This document shows, in pieces, positions 1-8,903 of a DNA stretch of 64,000 bases. Location: NCBI RefSeq assembly GCF_041821045.1, contig NZ_JBGUAW010000003.1, forward strand, positions 310,001 to 374,000, given 5' to 3'. This DNA is from Thiohalorhabdus sp. Cl-TMA (GTDB lineage: Bacteria > Pseudomonadota > Gammaproteobacteria > Thiohalorhabdales > Thiohalorhabdaceae). How positions within the stretch are numbered: the first letter of the stretch is position 1; every line of letters begins with the position of its first letter. Position numbers and translations under genes: made by a program. The notes beneath the pieces are model-generated. The model did not search any database. It was not told the DNA's origin and saw nothing but the letters and a program-made list of their open reading frames with translations.

Positions 1-68
1 GGCTGAAGCCCCCATGCCCAGCCTCTTTAATCCGCATTCGCCTTCGTGGCGTACTCGGAGGTTCGGCG

Positions 69-1445
69 TTAATAGGCGTGCTCCCGGAAGATGGGATCGA
101 TGTCGCCGTGCCAGTCATTGTGGAACTCGTCGAGCAGGAGCTCGGCGGGGGTGCGACCGTTGTCCACCACCTCGAAGAGGTCGGCGAGGAAGACCCGCTC
201 GTCCTGCCCGCTGTCGTTGCGGCGATCGATGCGGCGCAGACCGGCCTCGGCGATGTTCAGCACCTCGCGGGCGATGTCCCGTACCGACCGGCCGCGGATC
301 TCGGCGTTCAGGGCCTTGTGCGGGACCTCGGCGCGCAGGCGCCAGCGCTCTTCCGCCGTCCACTCCTTGACCAGGTCCCAGGCGGCGTCCAGCGCAGTGG
401 TGTCGTAGAGGAGCCCCTTCCACAGGGCGGGCAGGGCGCACAGTCGGCCCCAGGGCCCGCCGTCGGCGCCGCGCATCTCCAGGAAGTGCTTGAGGCGCAC
501 CTCGGGGAACAGCGTGGTGAGGTGGGTCTCCCAGTCGTCCAGCGTGGGGTACTCCCCGGGCAGTGCGGGCAGCCGGCCGGCCATGAAGTCCCGGAAGGAC
601 TGCCCGGCGGCGTCCACGGCCACGCCGTCCCGCACCACGAGCAGCATGGGCACATCGAGGGCGTAGTCCACGTAGCGCTCGAAGCCCATCCCCGACTCGA
701 ACACGAAGGGCAGGTCCCCGCAGCGGTCGGGATCCGTATCCATCCAAACCGAGGAGCGGTAGCTCAGATAGCCGTTGGGGCGCCCCTCCGTGAAGGGGGA
801 GTTGGCGAACAGGGCCGTGGCCACCGGCTGCAGGGCCAGCCCGACGCGGAACTTGCGGATCATGTCCGCCTCCGAGTCGAAATCCAGGTTGGCCTGCACG
901 GTGGCGGTGCGGTACATCATCTCCAGGGCGTGGCCGCCCCGCGTCGGCATGTACCGGGTCATGATCCGGTAGCGCTTCTTCGGCATCTGCGGGATGTCGG
1001 CGAGCCGCCATTTCGGCTGGAAGCCCACGCCGAGGAAGGCCACCCCGAGCGGGTCGGCCACCTCCTTCACCTCCTTGAGGTGCTCGTTCACCTCGCAGCA
1101 GGTATCGTGGAGGGAATCGAGTGGCTCCCCAGAGAGCTCCACCTGCCCGCCGGGCTCCAGCGTCACCGAGCCCTTGCCCATCTTGAGGCCCACGACCCGG
1201 CCGCCCTCCTCCATGGGCTGCCAGCCGAAGCGGGTCAGGCCCCGGAGCACGGCCTCGATGCCCCGTTCGCCTTCGAAGGCCAGAGGGCGTAGGGTATCCA
1301 CCTCGAAGCCGAACTTCTCGTGCTCGGTGCCGATGCGCCAGGCCGAACTGGGCTTGGCGCCGGATTCCAGGTAGCGGACCAACTGGTCGCGGGAGGTGAC
1401 GGTTTCGTCGGAGGCCGGTGCCGGGCGGCCGCTGGACTGGGACAA
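69..1445 (-). CDS. gshA: Glutamate--cysteine ligase, plant/proteobacterial type
   Basis: This enzyme makes gamma-glutamylcysteine from glutamate, cysteine and ATP, the first step of glutathione synthesis in the cytoplasm. The 458-residue protein has the expected length for the plant/alphaproteobacterial class, with a near N-terminal GTEHEKFGF segment, LEPGGQVELSG near residue 100 and a middle KKRYRIMTRYMPTRG stretch, all typical of that class and unlike the E. coli GshA class. The start appears to be TTG at 1445, because AAGGAAG sits about seven bases upstream. It lies 89 bases downstream of the UPF0637 gene on the same strand, so the two may be cotranscribed. No gshB is visible in the window. 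Confidence 0.93.
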   Translation of the reverse strand: MSQSSGRPAPASDETVTSRDQLVRYLESGAKPSSAWRIGTEHEKFGFEVDTLRPLAFEGERGIEAVLRGLTRFGWQPMEEGGRVVGLKMGKGSVTLEPGGQVELSGEPLDSLHDTCCEVNEHLKEVKEVADPLGVAFLGVGFQPKWRLADIPQMPKKRYRIMTRYMPTRGGHALEMMYRTATVQANLDFDSEADMIRKFRVGLALQPVATALFANSPFTEGRPNGYLSYRSSVWMDTDPDRCGDLPFVFESGMGFERYVDYALDVPMLLVVRDGVAVDAAGQSFRDFMAGRLPALPGEYPTLDDWETHLTTLFPEVRLKHFLEMRGADGGPWGRLCALPALWKGLLYDTTALDAAWDLVKEWTAEERWRLRAEVPHKALNAEIRGRSVRDIAREVLNIAEAGLRRIDRRNDSGQDERVFLADLFEVVDNGRTPAELLLDEFHNDWHGDIDPIFREHAY

Positions 1446-1534
1446 GGCGGTCTTCCTTGGTCGGATGAGAGGCCGAGGGAGGGCTTACCGAATGGTCATT
1501 CTGCCCCCTCCCGCCGGACTCTTCAATGCGGCGG

Positions 1535-2122
1535 CTATTCCAGGCCGCGCAGGATCCGGTAGAGCGCGGTGAAATCCTGCAGCTCTTCAAGGAGCGGGTC
1601 GGGGTCGGAGCGTTCCGTTCCCACCGTGCGGCCCAGGTCCAGCCCGCCGGTCTTGAGCCGCATCTTGTGCAGGCGCTGCTCCCAGAATTCATCGTCGGCC
1701 ACCGCTTCCGGCGGTGCTTCGGTGAACTTCCAGTCCTGGAAATTTCCCAGCCGCATGGCCGGCCGGCGCGCGTCCAGGCGGTCCGCCATGGCGGGCCGGT
1801 TCTCCCAGGACTCCTGCTTGCAGACCACCTGGGTGTGGATGCCGAAGCGGCTGATGGCCACGCCCACGTAGGGATACTTCTTGTACCCGCGCTTTTCCGG
1901 CCCGAAGGCCACCCAGGTATCCTCGGGGGGATTCACGCTGCGCCGGGCGTGCTTGGCCACGTGCGCGAACATGGGCTCGCCGGTCTGGGCAGCCAGCGGG
2001 CCCGCCAGCTCCTCGCCCAGCTCCTTGAGGCGCGGATGGATGGATTCCCGGATGGCCCCCATGCGCTCCTCGAATCCGGGAATGGCGAATATCTCTAGAT
2101 CCTCGGGGGAAAACTTGGGCAT
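1535..2122 (-). CDS. UPF0637/DUF1054 family protein of unknown function
   Basis: This 195-residue cytoplasmic protein resembles the Bacillus YktB family: it begins with FSPEDLEIFAIPGFEERM and contains the conserved HVAKHARRSVNPPEDTWVAF stretch and GYKKYPYVGVAI. The family has no assigned biochemical role. An upstream GTG at 2233 keeps the frame open, but the ATG at 2122 is preferred because AGGAG precedes it at good spacing and the family N-terminus starts there; the longer form would also run into the opposing priA gene. It is divergent from priA, with a 73-base gap that must hold both promoters, and lies upstream of gshA. Family membership is recognised from motifs only. Confidence 0.85.
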   Translation of the reverse strand: MPKFSPEDLEIFAIPGFEERMGAIRESIHPRLKELGEELAGPLAAQTGEPMFAHVAKHARRSVNPPEDTWVAFGPEKRGYKKYPYVGVAISRFGIHTQVVCKQESWENRPAMADRLDARRPAMRLGNFQDWKFTEAPPEAVADDEFWEQRLHKMRLKTGGLDLGRTVGTERSDPDPLLEELQDFTALYRILRGLE

Positions 2123-2195
2123 GCCAGATGCTCCTGCGCGCAAGCGAAACAAGATCCCGGGCAACTGCCGGTCCCAGGGTGCCCGGTAGCCTATC

Positions 2196-4436
2196 ATGAA
2201 TGATCGGCCGCTCCAGCCGGACAGGGCGGACACGTCCGAGCGCTCTGAAGCGGGGGTGGTGCGGGTGGCCGTTCCCGTGCCCCTGCGCCGGCTGTTCGAC
2301 TATCTGCCGCCTGAAACGGGCCCCGCGCCCGTTCCGGGTGTCCGGGTCCGAGTGCCGTTCCGGGGCGGGGACCGGATCGGCGTGGTGGTGGCGGTGGAGG
2401 CCCATGCCCGGGTGGAGCAGGGGCGCCTCAAGCGGGTGGCGGAGACACTGGACACGGAGCCCCTCTGGCCGGCGCCCCTGTTCGCGCTCCTGCACTGGGC
2501 CGCCGGCTATTACCACCATCCGGAGGGGGAGGTGTTCGACGCCGCCCTGCCCGGCGTCCTGGGCCGGGGCGGTCAGCCACCCGAGCCGCCGCGCCTGTGG
2601 GGCCTTACCGGTGCCGGCCGGGAAGTGGATCCCGTCGGCCTGGCCCGGGCGCCCCGTCAGCAGGCGCTCCTGGAGGCCCTGCAGGACGGTCCCCTCTCCG
2701 AGGCGGAGCTGCGCACGGTTGCGCCCAACCTGCGTCCGCCGCTGGGCCGCCTTGCCGAGCGGGGCTGGATCGAGGCCCGGGCCGGGGCCCGAGTGTCCGA
2801 GCCCACCGTGGAGCCGGAGCCCGGCCCCGAGCTCAACCCGGCCCAGGCCGAGGCGGTGGCGCGCATCAAGGCGGCGGAGGGGTTTGCCGCCTTCCTTCTG
2901 GAGGGCGTCACCGGCAGCGGCAAGACGGAGGTGTACTTCCACGCCATACGGCCGGTGCTGGACCGGGGGGAGCAGGTGCTGGTGCTGGTTCCGGAGATTG
3001 CCCTGACGCCCCAGCTCCTGGCCCGCTTCCGCCGCCGCCTGACGCCGCGCCTGACGGTCCTGCATTCGGGCCTGGCGGAGGGAGAGCGGCTCGCCGGCTG
3101 GGAGGCGGCGCGCTCGGGGGAGGCGCAGGTGGTAATCGGCACCCGCTCCGCCGTCTTCACGCCTCTGGCCAATCCGGGCCTGATCGTCATCGACGAGGAG
3201 CACGACCCGAGCTTCAAGCAGCAGGAGGGCTTCCGCTACCACGGGCGGGACCTGGCCCTGGCACGCGGTGCCCGGGAAGCGGTGCCGGTGGTCATGGGTA
3301 CGGCCACGCCCAGCCTGGAGAGCCTGTACAACGCGGAGCGGGGTCGCTTCCAGCGTCTCCACCTGCCCGAGCGCGCCGGGGGGGCGCAGCTCCCGGGGAT
3401 CGACCTCCTCGACATGCGCGGGGTGGCCGAGGATGGCGGCCTGGCGCCCGCCTTGCTGCGGGAGGTGGTGGCCACCGTGGAGCGCGGCGAGCAGGCCCTG
3501 CTGTTCCTCAATCGGCGCGGGTATGCCCCGGTGCTGTTGTGTCCCGGCTGCGGCTGGACGCAGGAGTGCCCCCATTGCGACCGCCCCATGACCTTCCACC
3601 GCAGCAGGCGGCTACTGCTCTGCCACCTGTGCGGACACCACGGGCCGGTGCCCGTGCAGTGTCCGGAGGCGGACTGTGGCAATCCGGACCTGCAGACGGT
3701 GGGGTACGGCGTGGAGCAGGTGGAGCAGGCCCTGGCTCGCCACCTACCCGATGCCCGCGTGGTCCGAGTGGACCGCGACACCACCCGCCGCAAGGGCAGC
3801 CTGGAGAGTAAGCTGGACGCCATCCAGTCGGGCCAGGCACAGGTGATCGTCGGTACTCAGATGGTGGTCAAGGGCCACCATTTTCCGGGTGTCACCCTGG
3901 TTGGGGTGGTGGCCGCCGATGGCGGGCTCTACTCGGCGGATTTCCGCGCCCGCGAGCGCCTGTTCCAGCAGATCCTGCAGGTGGCGGGCCGGGCCGGGCG
4001 CGCCGAGCGGCCCGGCAGGGTCTGGGTGCAGACCTTCCACCCCGAGCACCCGGTGTTCGAGCCTTTGAAGGCCCATGACTACAATGCCTTTGCCGAGATG
4101 GAGCTGGCCGAGCGGCGGGCGGCGATCCTGCCGCCCTTCGCGCCCCTGGCCCTGCTGCGCAGCGAAGCCCCGGACGCCGACGCCGCCAACGGCTTCCTGG
4201 AGGCCGCCCGGGAGATGGGGCGGAGCCAGGGAGTGGAGGGCGTCCGGTTCCTGGGGCCCGCGCCGGCGCCGGTAGAGCGGCTGGAGGGGCGCAGCCGCGC
4301 CCAGCTTCTGGTTACCGCCCCGGACCGCAAAGCCCTGCATCGAGCCCTCGCGCCCTGGGCGCCGGGCCTGGAATCCATTCCGGCCGGAAGGGACCTGCGC
4401 TGGTCACTGGACGTGGACCCGGCGGACCTGTTTTGA
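2196..4436 (+). CDS. priA: Primosomal protein N' (replication restart helicase)
   Basis: PriA is a 3'-to-5' superfamily 2 DNA helicase that recognises stalled forks and reloads DnaB. The 746-residue protein shows the N-terminal 3'-DNA-binding domain, a Walker A motif GVTGSGKTE near residue 236, the Walker B box DEEHDPSFKQQ near 333 and the zinc-binding cysteine cluster (CPGCGW, CPHCDRP, CHLCGHHG, CPEADCGN) around residues 450-495. The C-terminal helicase motif QVAGRAGRAERPG is intact. The ATG at 2196 is the first start in frame; its Shine-Dalgarno sequence is weak. It stands alone on the plus strand, divergent from the UPF0637 gene. A hairpin-forming repeat follows the stop codon. Confidence 0.97.
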   Translation: MNDRPLQPDRADTSERSEAGVVRVAVPVPLRRLFDYLPPETGPAPVPGVRVRVPFRGGDRIGVVVAVEAHARVEQGRLKRVAETLDTEPLWPAPLFALLHWAAGYYHHPEGEVFDAALPGVLGRGGQPPEPPRLWGLTGAGREVDPVGLARAPRQQALLEALQDGPLSEAELRTVAPNLRPPLGRLAERGWIEARAGARVSEPTVEPEPGPELNPAQAEAVARIKAAEGFAAFLLEGVTGSGKTEVYFHAIRPVLDRGEQVLVLVPEIALTPQLLARFRRRLTPRLTVLHSGLAEGERLAGWEAARSGEAQVVIGTRSAVFTPLANPGLIVIDEEHDPSFKQQEGFRYHGRDLALARGAREAVPVVMGTATPSLESLYNAERGRFQRLHLPERAGGAQLPGIDLLDMRGVAEDGGLAPALLREVVATVERGEQALLFLNRRGYAPVLLCPGCGWTQECPHCDRPMTFHRSRRLLLCHLCGHHGPVPVQCPEADCGNPDLQTVGYGVEQVEQALARHLPDARVVRVDRDTTRRKGSLESKLDAIQSGQAQVIVGTQMVVKGHHFPGVTLVGVVAADGGLYSADFRARERLFQQILQVAGRAGRAERPGRVWVQTFHPEHPVFEPLKAHDYNAFAEMELAERRAAILPPFAPLALLRSEAPDADAANGFLEAAREMGRSQGVEGVRFLGPAPAPVERLEGRSRAQLLVTAPDRKALHRALAPWAPGLESIPAGRDLRWSLDVDPADLF

Positions 4437-4457
4437 GCGGTATCCGAAACGGCCGGG

Positions 4458-4586
4458 AAACGCCGAGGAGCCAATAAGCCAAGGAGGGTAATGCCCGAAA
4501 CGCCGTGAGAAGGTGTCCGATTGGGCCAGCATTTGCTTCTCAGGCCGGTTCTCCGGGCTCCTCGGCTTTTCTTTTCCTTGGCGTTT
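4458..4586. repeat. Long-range inverted repeat of the AACGCCAAG family, copy 1
   Basis: The gap after priA holds two imperfect inverted arms. The left arm (about 4458-4487) reads AAACGCCGAGGAGCC followed by AAGCCAAGGAGGG; the right arm (about 4555-4586) carries GGGCTCCTCGGC and CCTTGGCGTTT. The same half-site vocabulary recurs at 16291-16456 and 46595-46773. It could fold as a hairpin and may act as the priA terminator, but no clean U-tract is present. Confidence 0.6.
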
Positions 4587-4620
4587 CCTGTTTACGTTAA
4601 TTCCCGGAAAAGGAGCCCCC

Positions 4621-5556
4621 GTGCCTCTAGCCGAGCCGACTCCCGAGACGCTCACCAACCCCCTGACCCGCTACTTGCTGGCTACGCGCCCGGCATTCCT
4701 GTCGGCGGCGGTCCTGGCGGTGCTGGTGGGTCTGGCGGCCGCGCGCCCGGAGGGCGGTCTGGAGGTCATCCCCGCCCTGCTCACCCTGCTCGGGGCGGTC
4801 CTCGTCCATGCGGGGGTGAATGTCCTGAACGATTACTATGACGCCCTGTCCGGAAGCGACGGTCGGAATACGGAGCGCCTGTTCCCCTATACGGGAGGCA
4901 GCCGGTTCATCCAGAACGGGGTCCTGTCGCCCGCTGCGACGGCGCGCTTCGGCTGGGGCCTGCTGGCGGCGGCCGCGGGTATCGGTCTGGGGCTGGTCCA
5001 GCGGGCGGGTCCGGGGCTGCTGGCGGTGGGGGCCGCCGGCCTTCTGGTGGGCTGGGGCTATTCCGCGCGCTGGATCCGGCTCAGCGGCCGGGGACTGGGA
5101 GAGCTGGCCGTGCTGCTGGGGTTCGGGGTGCTCATCCCGGTGGGGACGGGCTGGGTCCAGCGGGGCGGGCTGGTTCCTGAATCCCTGCTGGCCGGTGTCC
5201 CCTTCGGGCTGCTCGCCCTCGACCTGCTGTTCATGAACCAATTCCCCGATTACCGGGCCGATGCCGCCACCGGCAAGCACCACTGGGTGGTGCGGCTGGG
5301 TCCACGCCGTGCACGCTGGCTCTACGGCGCCCTGGCCCTGCTGGCCTACGCCTGGGTGGCTACGGCCGTGTATCTGGGTGCCCTGCCGGATCTGGTCCTG
5401 ATCGCCCTGCTGGCGGCGGTGCCGAGCCTGCGCGCCTGGCGGGACCTGCTGCGCTGGGCGGATGCGCCGGCCCTGCTGGAGCCGGCCGTGCGCCGCAGCA
5501 TCAACGCCATGCTGACCTTCGGGGCGCTGCTGGCCGCCGGCCTCTGGTGGGGCTAG
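4621..5556 (+). CDS. UbiA-superfamily prenyltransferase, MenA-like
   Basis: This is a polytopic inner-membrane prenyltransferase of 311 residues, closest in motifs to 1,4-dihydroxy-2-naphthoate polyprenyltransferase (MenA), which attaches a polyprenyl tail in menaquinone synthesis. The first Asp-rich motif is LNDYYDALSGSD, followed by the MenA-like GGSRFIQNG segment; the second is NQFPDYRADAATGKHHWVV. About eight hydrophobic helices follow the N-terminus. A longer frame from 4513 exists, but the GTG at 4621 is chosen because AAGGAG lies about six bases upstream and the extra N-terminus would cover the repeat region. No other menaquinone gene is in the window, so the exact acceptor is inferred; another aromatic acceptor is possible. 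Confidence 0.85.
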   Translation: MPLAEPTPETLTNPLTRYLLATRPAFLSAAVLAVLVGLAAARPEGGLEVIPALLTLLGAVLVHAGVNVLNDYYDALSGSDGRNTERLFPYTGGSRFIQNGVLSPAATARFGWGLLAAAAGIGLGLVQRAGPGLLAVGAAGLLVGWGYSARWIRLSGRGLGELAVLLGFGVLIPVGTGWVQRGGLVPESLLAGVPFGLLALDLLFMNQFPDYRADAATGKHHWVVRLGPRRARWLYGALALLAYAWVATAVYLGALPDLVLIALLAAVPSLRAWRDLLRWADAPALLEPAVRRSINAMLTFGALLAAGLWWG

Positions 5557-5572
5557 AGGTCGGCGTGCCTGC

Positions 5573-5600
5573 TTGGCGTCCCATAAGGATGGGCTATGAT
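5573..5600 (+). promoter_or_regulatory. Candidate sigma-70 promoter for the envelope cluster
   Basis: TTGGCG at 5573-5578 and TATGAT at 5595-5600 are separated by 16 bases, upstream of the lipoprotein gene at 5781. The implied leader would be about 170 bases. This is a motif match only. The rest of the 224-base gap shows nothing I recognise. Confidence 0.35.
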
Positions 5601-5780
5601 CGGGACACGGGGTGCCGCGATGAGGTCCGGAAGAGCGCCTGAGCGCCGCTGTTGGCGCTGTTCCCGCGACTGATTGTCCTTCCCCTGTCACCCCTATATC
5701 CGCGGCGTCCTGCAGCGCGGGGGATGGCCCGAAGTGGGCGGGAAAGGTAGACTGCGCATGCCCCCAGCCCCGAGGTTGCC

Positions 5781-6914
5781 ATGCGTTCCCTCGTTCTCTC
5801 GTCCCCATGGCGGCTCTTCCCGGCCATACTTGTCCTGGTCCTGGCCGGATGTCAGACCATGTCCGCGCCAAGCAATGAGATGGAAAGCGGCGCCGAGCCC
5901 TGCTGGATGACCCATCCTTCCCCCGGGGGTCGGATCGGCGCCGTCGGCGTGTCGCGGACCCTTTCCGCAGGAGACCCGCCGCTGGTGATCGCCCGCCGCC
6001 GGGCTGCGCGGGGCCTCCTGGGGTATCTGGGCGGGGACGACCTGCCCGAGGGACTGGACAAGCGCTTGCGGGAGATGGCGGAGCGCGGTGGGACGGCGGA
6101 GCTGGCCGGAAGGGTGGTGCGTTTCGCGGCTCCCTTCGAACGGAAGGGCTACCTGTACGCCCATGCGGTGCTCGGCGGGAAGCCACTGGACCGGAGCTGG
6201 CGGTCCCCCTGTCCGGACAGAACCGCCGTGGCGCCCGGGGACTGTCGTCCGGCCTGGATCTGCACGCCCGTCCAGGGCGACCACGTCGGAGTCCTGGGCG
6301 TCAGCTTCCGCGCGGCCACCCGGCCCCGCCAGTTCGAGCTGGCGGCGAACAACGCCGTCAAGCTCCTGGAATACACCCTGGGCGTGCAGGTGGAGGGGGC
6401 GGAACGGTTCCTGCGGGCCCCCACCGCGGCGGGGACCATTCGGCTGCGCACCTCGGAGTTCGACATCGAGAAATCCGGCGGTGTGACAAAAGACATACGC
6501 CTCTATACAAAGCAATTGCGCATTCAGGGCGATGTCCTATATGTTTGGCTCGTCTCCCCGGATCTCCCGCCATATCCGGCTCCGGAGGACCTGGATTGGA
6601 TGCGGGAGCCATCCCCGGAAGGGATGAACGGGGCGGTGGGGATGTCCATTCGGACGGCGGACGGTCTGTTGTCCACCCAGATCGAGCGGGCGTTCGAGAA
6701 GGGAATCTTCGCCTTGGCGAAAAACCGCGGGGCCCATATCGAGAGTATCCAGCACCTTCGTCACGGCGGTGGCGGCCGCTACTATCTGGAAGGTGTCACC
6801 TCCGAAGTGGATACTTCCCTGCGGGCTCGCCTGTTGGGCTTTCATCCCCGGCCGGATGGTCGGGTGTTCGTCTGGGTCGTCGAGGCCGGGCCCGCAAGCA
6901 GGGCTCAGCGATGA
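5781..6914 (+). CDS. Lipoprotein with three LPP20-like repeats
   Basis: The 377-residue protein has a signal peptide ending in the lipobox LAGC (Cys near residue 24), so it should be lipid-anchored, probably in the outer membrane. Three segments echo each other: WMTHPSPGGRIGAVGVS near residue 42, PAWICTPVQGDHVGVLGVS near residue 157, and WMREPSPEGMNGAVGMS near residue 272. The pattern W-(I/M)-x-x-P-x-x-x-x-x-x-G-(A/V)-(V/L)-G-(V/M)-S resembles the start of LPP20-family domains, and the next gene encodes a single-domain LPP20-like lipoprotein. This suggests a triplicated domain. Function is unknown. It is the first gene of a same-strand cluster that runs to 10397. Confidence 0.75.
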   Translation: MRSLVLSSPWRLFPAILVLVLAGCQTMSAPSNEMESGAEPCWMTHPSPGGRIGAVGVSRTLSAGDPPLVIARRRAARGLLGYLGGDDLPEGLDKRLREMAERGGTAELAGRVVRFAAPFERKGYLYAHAVLGGKPLDRSWRSPCPDRTAVAPGDCRPAWICTPVQGDHVGVLGVSFRAATRPRQFELAANNAVKLLEYTLGVQVEGAERFLRAPTAAGTIRLRTSEFDIEKSGGVTKDIRLYTKQLRIQGDVLYVWLVSPDLPPYPAPEDLDWMREPSPEGMNGAVGMSIRTADGLLSTQIERAFEKGIFALAKNRGAHIESIQHLRHGGGGRYYLEGVTSEVDTSLRARLLGFHPRPDGRVFVWVVEAGPASRAQR

Positions 6915-6961
6915 TGCTGCATCCGGCTATGGCCAGGAACCAAGAACTGAAGGGGAAAAGC

Positions 6962-7534
6962 ATGAAGAAGCAAATCGTAATGGGCGCCCTGGTGCTGGGA
7001 GCGGGCGGGCTGATGGCGGGCTGCGCTTCCAGCGGCAAGTCCACGGAAGGCACTGCCGGTCTGCCCAGTTGGGTGATGAACCCCACCATCGAGGGTGGTA
7101 TCGCCGCCACCGAATGCGTGCCGGCCAGCCAGGACCTCAGCCTGGACAAGGCCGAGGCCACCGCGAAGGCCCGGGCCACCTTGGTCAAGCAGATCAACCT
7201 CAAGGTGAAGGCCATGGACAAGACCTACCAGCGCAAGGTCAAGAGCCAGTCCGGCACCACCACCGGCGGCACCTTCGAGAGCGTCTCCCGTCAGGTGGCC
7301 GACCAGTATCTGTCCGGCTCCCGCGCCACCAAGGTCAACTACGTGGACATCAACGGCAAGCGCAACCTGTGCGCCATGGTGACCATGGATCCCAAGACCA
7401 CCGAGAGCCTGTTCAAGGAGCTGGTGGCACAGAGCGAAAAGAAGCTCTCGCCCCAGGACGAGGAAGTGCTCTACGAGGAGTTCAAGGCGAAGAAAGCCCA
7501 GGAAGCGCTGACGGCGGCCACCTCCGAGGAGTAA
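6962..7534 (+). CDS. LPP20-family lipoprotein
   Basis: The 190-residue protein starts MKKQIVMGALVLG and has the lipobox LMAGC, so it is a predicted lipoprotein. The mature part begins LPSWVMNPTIEGGIAATEC, matching the P-x-W-V-x-x-P opening of LPP20-family domains, then has a helical KAEATAKARATLVKQI segment and the end of the domain near LCAMVTMDP. The C-terminus is charged and helical. The start at 6962 is supported by AAGGGG just upstream; the longer open frame from 6545 overlaps the previous gene and is rejected. LPP20-family proteins include flagellar and surface lipoproteins, but no flagellar gene is near, so the role here is open. Confidence 0.8.
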   Translation: MKKQIVMGALVLGAGGLMAGCASSGKSTEGTAGLPSWVMNPTIEGGIAATECVPASQDLSLDKAEATAKARATLVKQINLKVKAMDKTYQRKVKSQSGTTTGGTFESVSRQVADQYLSGSRATKVNYVDINGKRNLCAMVTMDPKTTESLFKELVAQSEKKLSPQDEEVLYEEFKAKKAQEALTAATSEE

Positions 7535-7543
7535 GGGAACGGC

Positions 7544-7566
7544 GGGGCGGGCGGAAAGCCCGCCCC
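7544..7566 (+). terminator. Intercistronic hairpin after the LPP20 lipoprotein
   Basis: A perfect nine-pair stem (GGGGCGGGC / GCCCGCCCC) with loop GGAAA follows the stop codon and is trailed by GATCCGGTTTT. The U-run is short and displaced, so it may weaken transcription or stabilise the upstream mRNA rather than fully terminate. Confidence 0.5.
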
Positions 7567-7612
7567 GATCCGGTTTTCATCCCGGGAACATCGAAGAAAG
7601 GGGACGCACGCC

Positions 7613-8851
7613 ATGTCCGGAAGCGAGGGGCGCCTTCCGCTGTACGTCTCCGGGCGGATATTCGGTAGGCCGTGCGTGGCCCGCAAGGTCGCCGGCCTGC
7701 TCCTGGCGGTGGCCCTGGTTCCGGCGGCCGGAGCGCAGGATTCGGGCGGTTTCGAGGCGTACCGGGACCGGCAGCAGGACGGCTTCGAGGCATACCGGTC
7801 CGGTCAGGAGGAGGCCTTCGCCGCCTACCGGGAGCGTGTCCGCGAGGCTTTCGCGGCCTATAAGCGCAAGGCGGCCCGCGTCTGGGGCCGGGATCGGGAT
7901 CTGGTTCCGGATCGCCAGACCTGGGTCTCCTACCGGCACGGCATGCGGGAGCGCCGGGTGGTGGACTTCGAGCGCGGCCAGGCGCGATTCCAGGTGGCGC
8001 TGGAGCCCGGTCAGCGGAAGGTCACGGCGCAGGCCCGGGCGTGGCTAAAGGATGCCATCGTCGACTCCCTGACGCGAGGGCCCGACCAGCGCACTATCGA
8101 GGAGATCGCCGAGGATCCCGACGCCGCCCGACCCGGTGGGGATCCGCTCCTGGACGGTCTGGCGGCGGACGATGCCGGAAGGCCGGTGGCTGCCGAGCAG
8201 GCCCGGGACTTCGCCGAGCAGGTGGTGAAGGAAGCGCGGGTGGAGGAGGTGGAAAGCGGCGATGGCCACGAGCGGGTGGCAGTCACCGCGGAGGTTCCCC
8301 TGATCCCCGACCATGTGCGCAAGCGGGCCGAGAAGTACCAGACGGTGGTGGAGCGGCAGGCCGAGCGGCGCTCCTTGGCTCCCGAGCTGGTCTTCGCCGT
8401 CATGGAGACGGAGAGCTTCTTCAACCCCATGGCCCGCTCCCCCATTCCCGCCTTCGGACTCATGCAGCTCGTTCCCGTGTCGGGCGGTTTGGAGGCTTAC
8501 CGCATGGTGCACGGCAAGGATAAAAAGCCCTCCGAGCAGTTTCTCTACGATCCGCAGAACAACGTGGAGCTGGGAGCGGCCTACCTCCACCGCCTCTATT
8601 ACGACTACATGCGGGGTATCGAGGACGACCGGGCGCGGCTCTGGTGCGCGGTAGCGGCCTACAATACCGGGCCGGGCAATCTGTATCGGACCTTTGCCGA
8701 GGCTGGCGGCCGCCAAGCGGCGGTGCGACGCGTTAATCGCATGGGCCCCGACGAGGTCTTCGACCATCTGGTGGTCAACCTCCCCTACGAGGAAACCCGC
8801 CATTACATACAGAAGGTCCGGGAGAAGATGCCCAAGTACCAGCGGCTGTAG
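7613..8851 (+). CDS. MltC-like lytic murein transglycosylase with hendecad repeats
   Basis: This 412-residue exported protein should cleave peptidoglycan glycan strands in the periplasm. A hydrophobic signal (around residues 23-41, ending AGAQ) is followed at residues 46-89 by four tandem 11-residue units with the pattern (G/A)-F-(E/A)-A-Y-(R/K). Next comes an MltC N-domain-like region (VWGRDRDLVPDRQTWVSYR), then the SLT domain: METESFFNP with catalytic Glu267, AFGLMQLVP and AYNTGPGN. There is no lipobox, unlike E. coli MltC. GAAAGGGG precedes the ATG at 7613; a GTG about 21 codons further in would give a more conventional signal peptide. The next gene shares the same repeat module. Confidence 0.88.
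   Translation: MSGSEGRLPLYVSGRIFGRPCVARKVAGLLLAVALVPAAGAQDSGGFEAYRDRQQDGFEAYRSGQEEAFAAYRERVREAFAAYKRKAARVWGRDRDLVPDRQTWVSYRHGMRERRVVDFERGQARFQVALEPGQRKVTAQARAWLKDAIVDSLTRGPDQRTIEEIAEDPDAARPGGDPLLDGLAADDAGRPVAAEQARDFAEQVVKEARVEEVESGDGHERVAVTAEVPLIPDHVRKRAEKYQTVVERQAERRSLAPELVFAVMETESFFNPMARSPIPAFGLMQLVPVSGGLEAYRMVHGKDKKPSEQFLYDPQNNVELGAAYLHRLYYDYMRGIEDDRARLWCAVAAYNTGPGNLYRTFAEAGGRQAAVRRVNRMGPDEVFDHLVVNLPYEETRHYIQKVREKMPKYQRL
7748..7879 (+). repeat. Four tandem 11-residue (33-bp) coding repeats
   Basis: Residues 46-89 of the transglycosylase form four units: GFEAYRDRQQD, GFEAYRSGQEE, AFAAYRERVRE and AFAAYKRKAAR. The aromatic positions recur exactly every 11 residues, which predicts a long amphipathic or right-handed coiled-coil helix. 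Confidence 0.85.
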
Positions 8852-8903
8852 TGGCTGGGCTTGGAGGCGCGAGGCCAGGATGGAAAGCGAGAGGGAGCCC
8901 CGC

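Noticed and set aside
1-68. A possible minus-strand gene start near the left edge (ATG at 37 or at 15)
   Set aside because: Only 5-12 codons would be visible and no family start is recognised. GAGG precedes the second ATG, but this is too little to call.
4513-4620. An N-terminal extension of the prenyltransferase
   Set aside because: It would cover the inverted-repeat region and lacks family similarity, while GTG at 4621 has a good ribosome-binding site.
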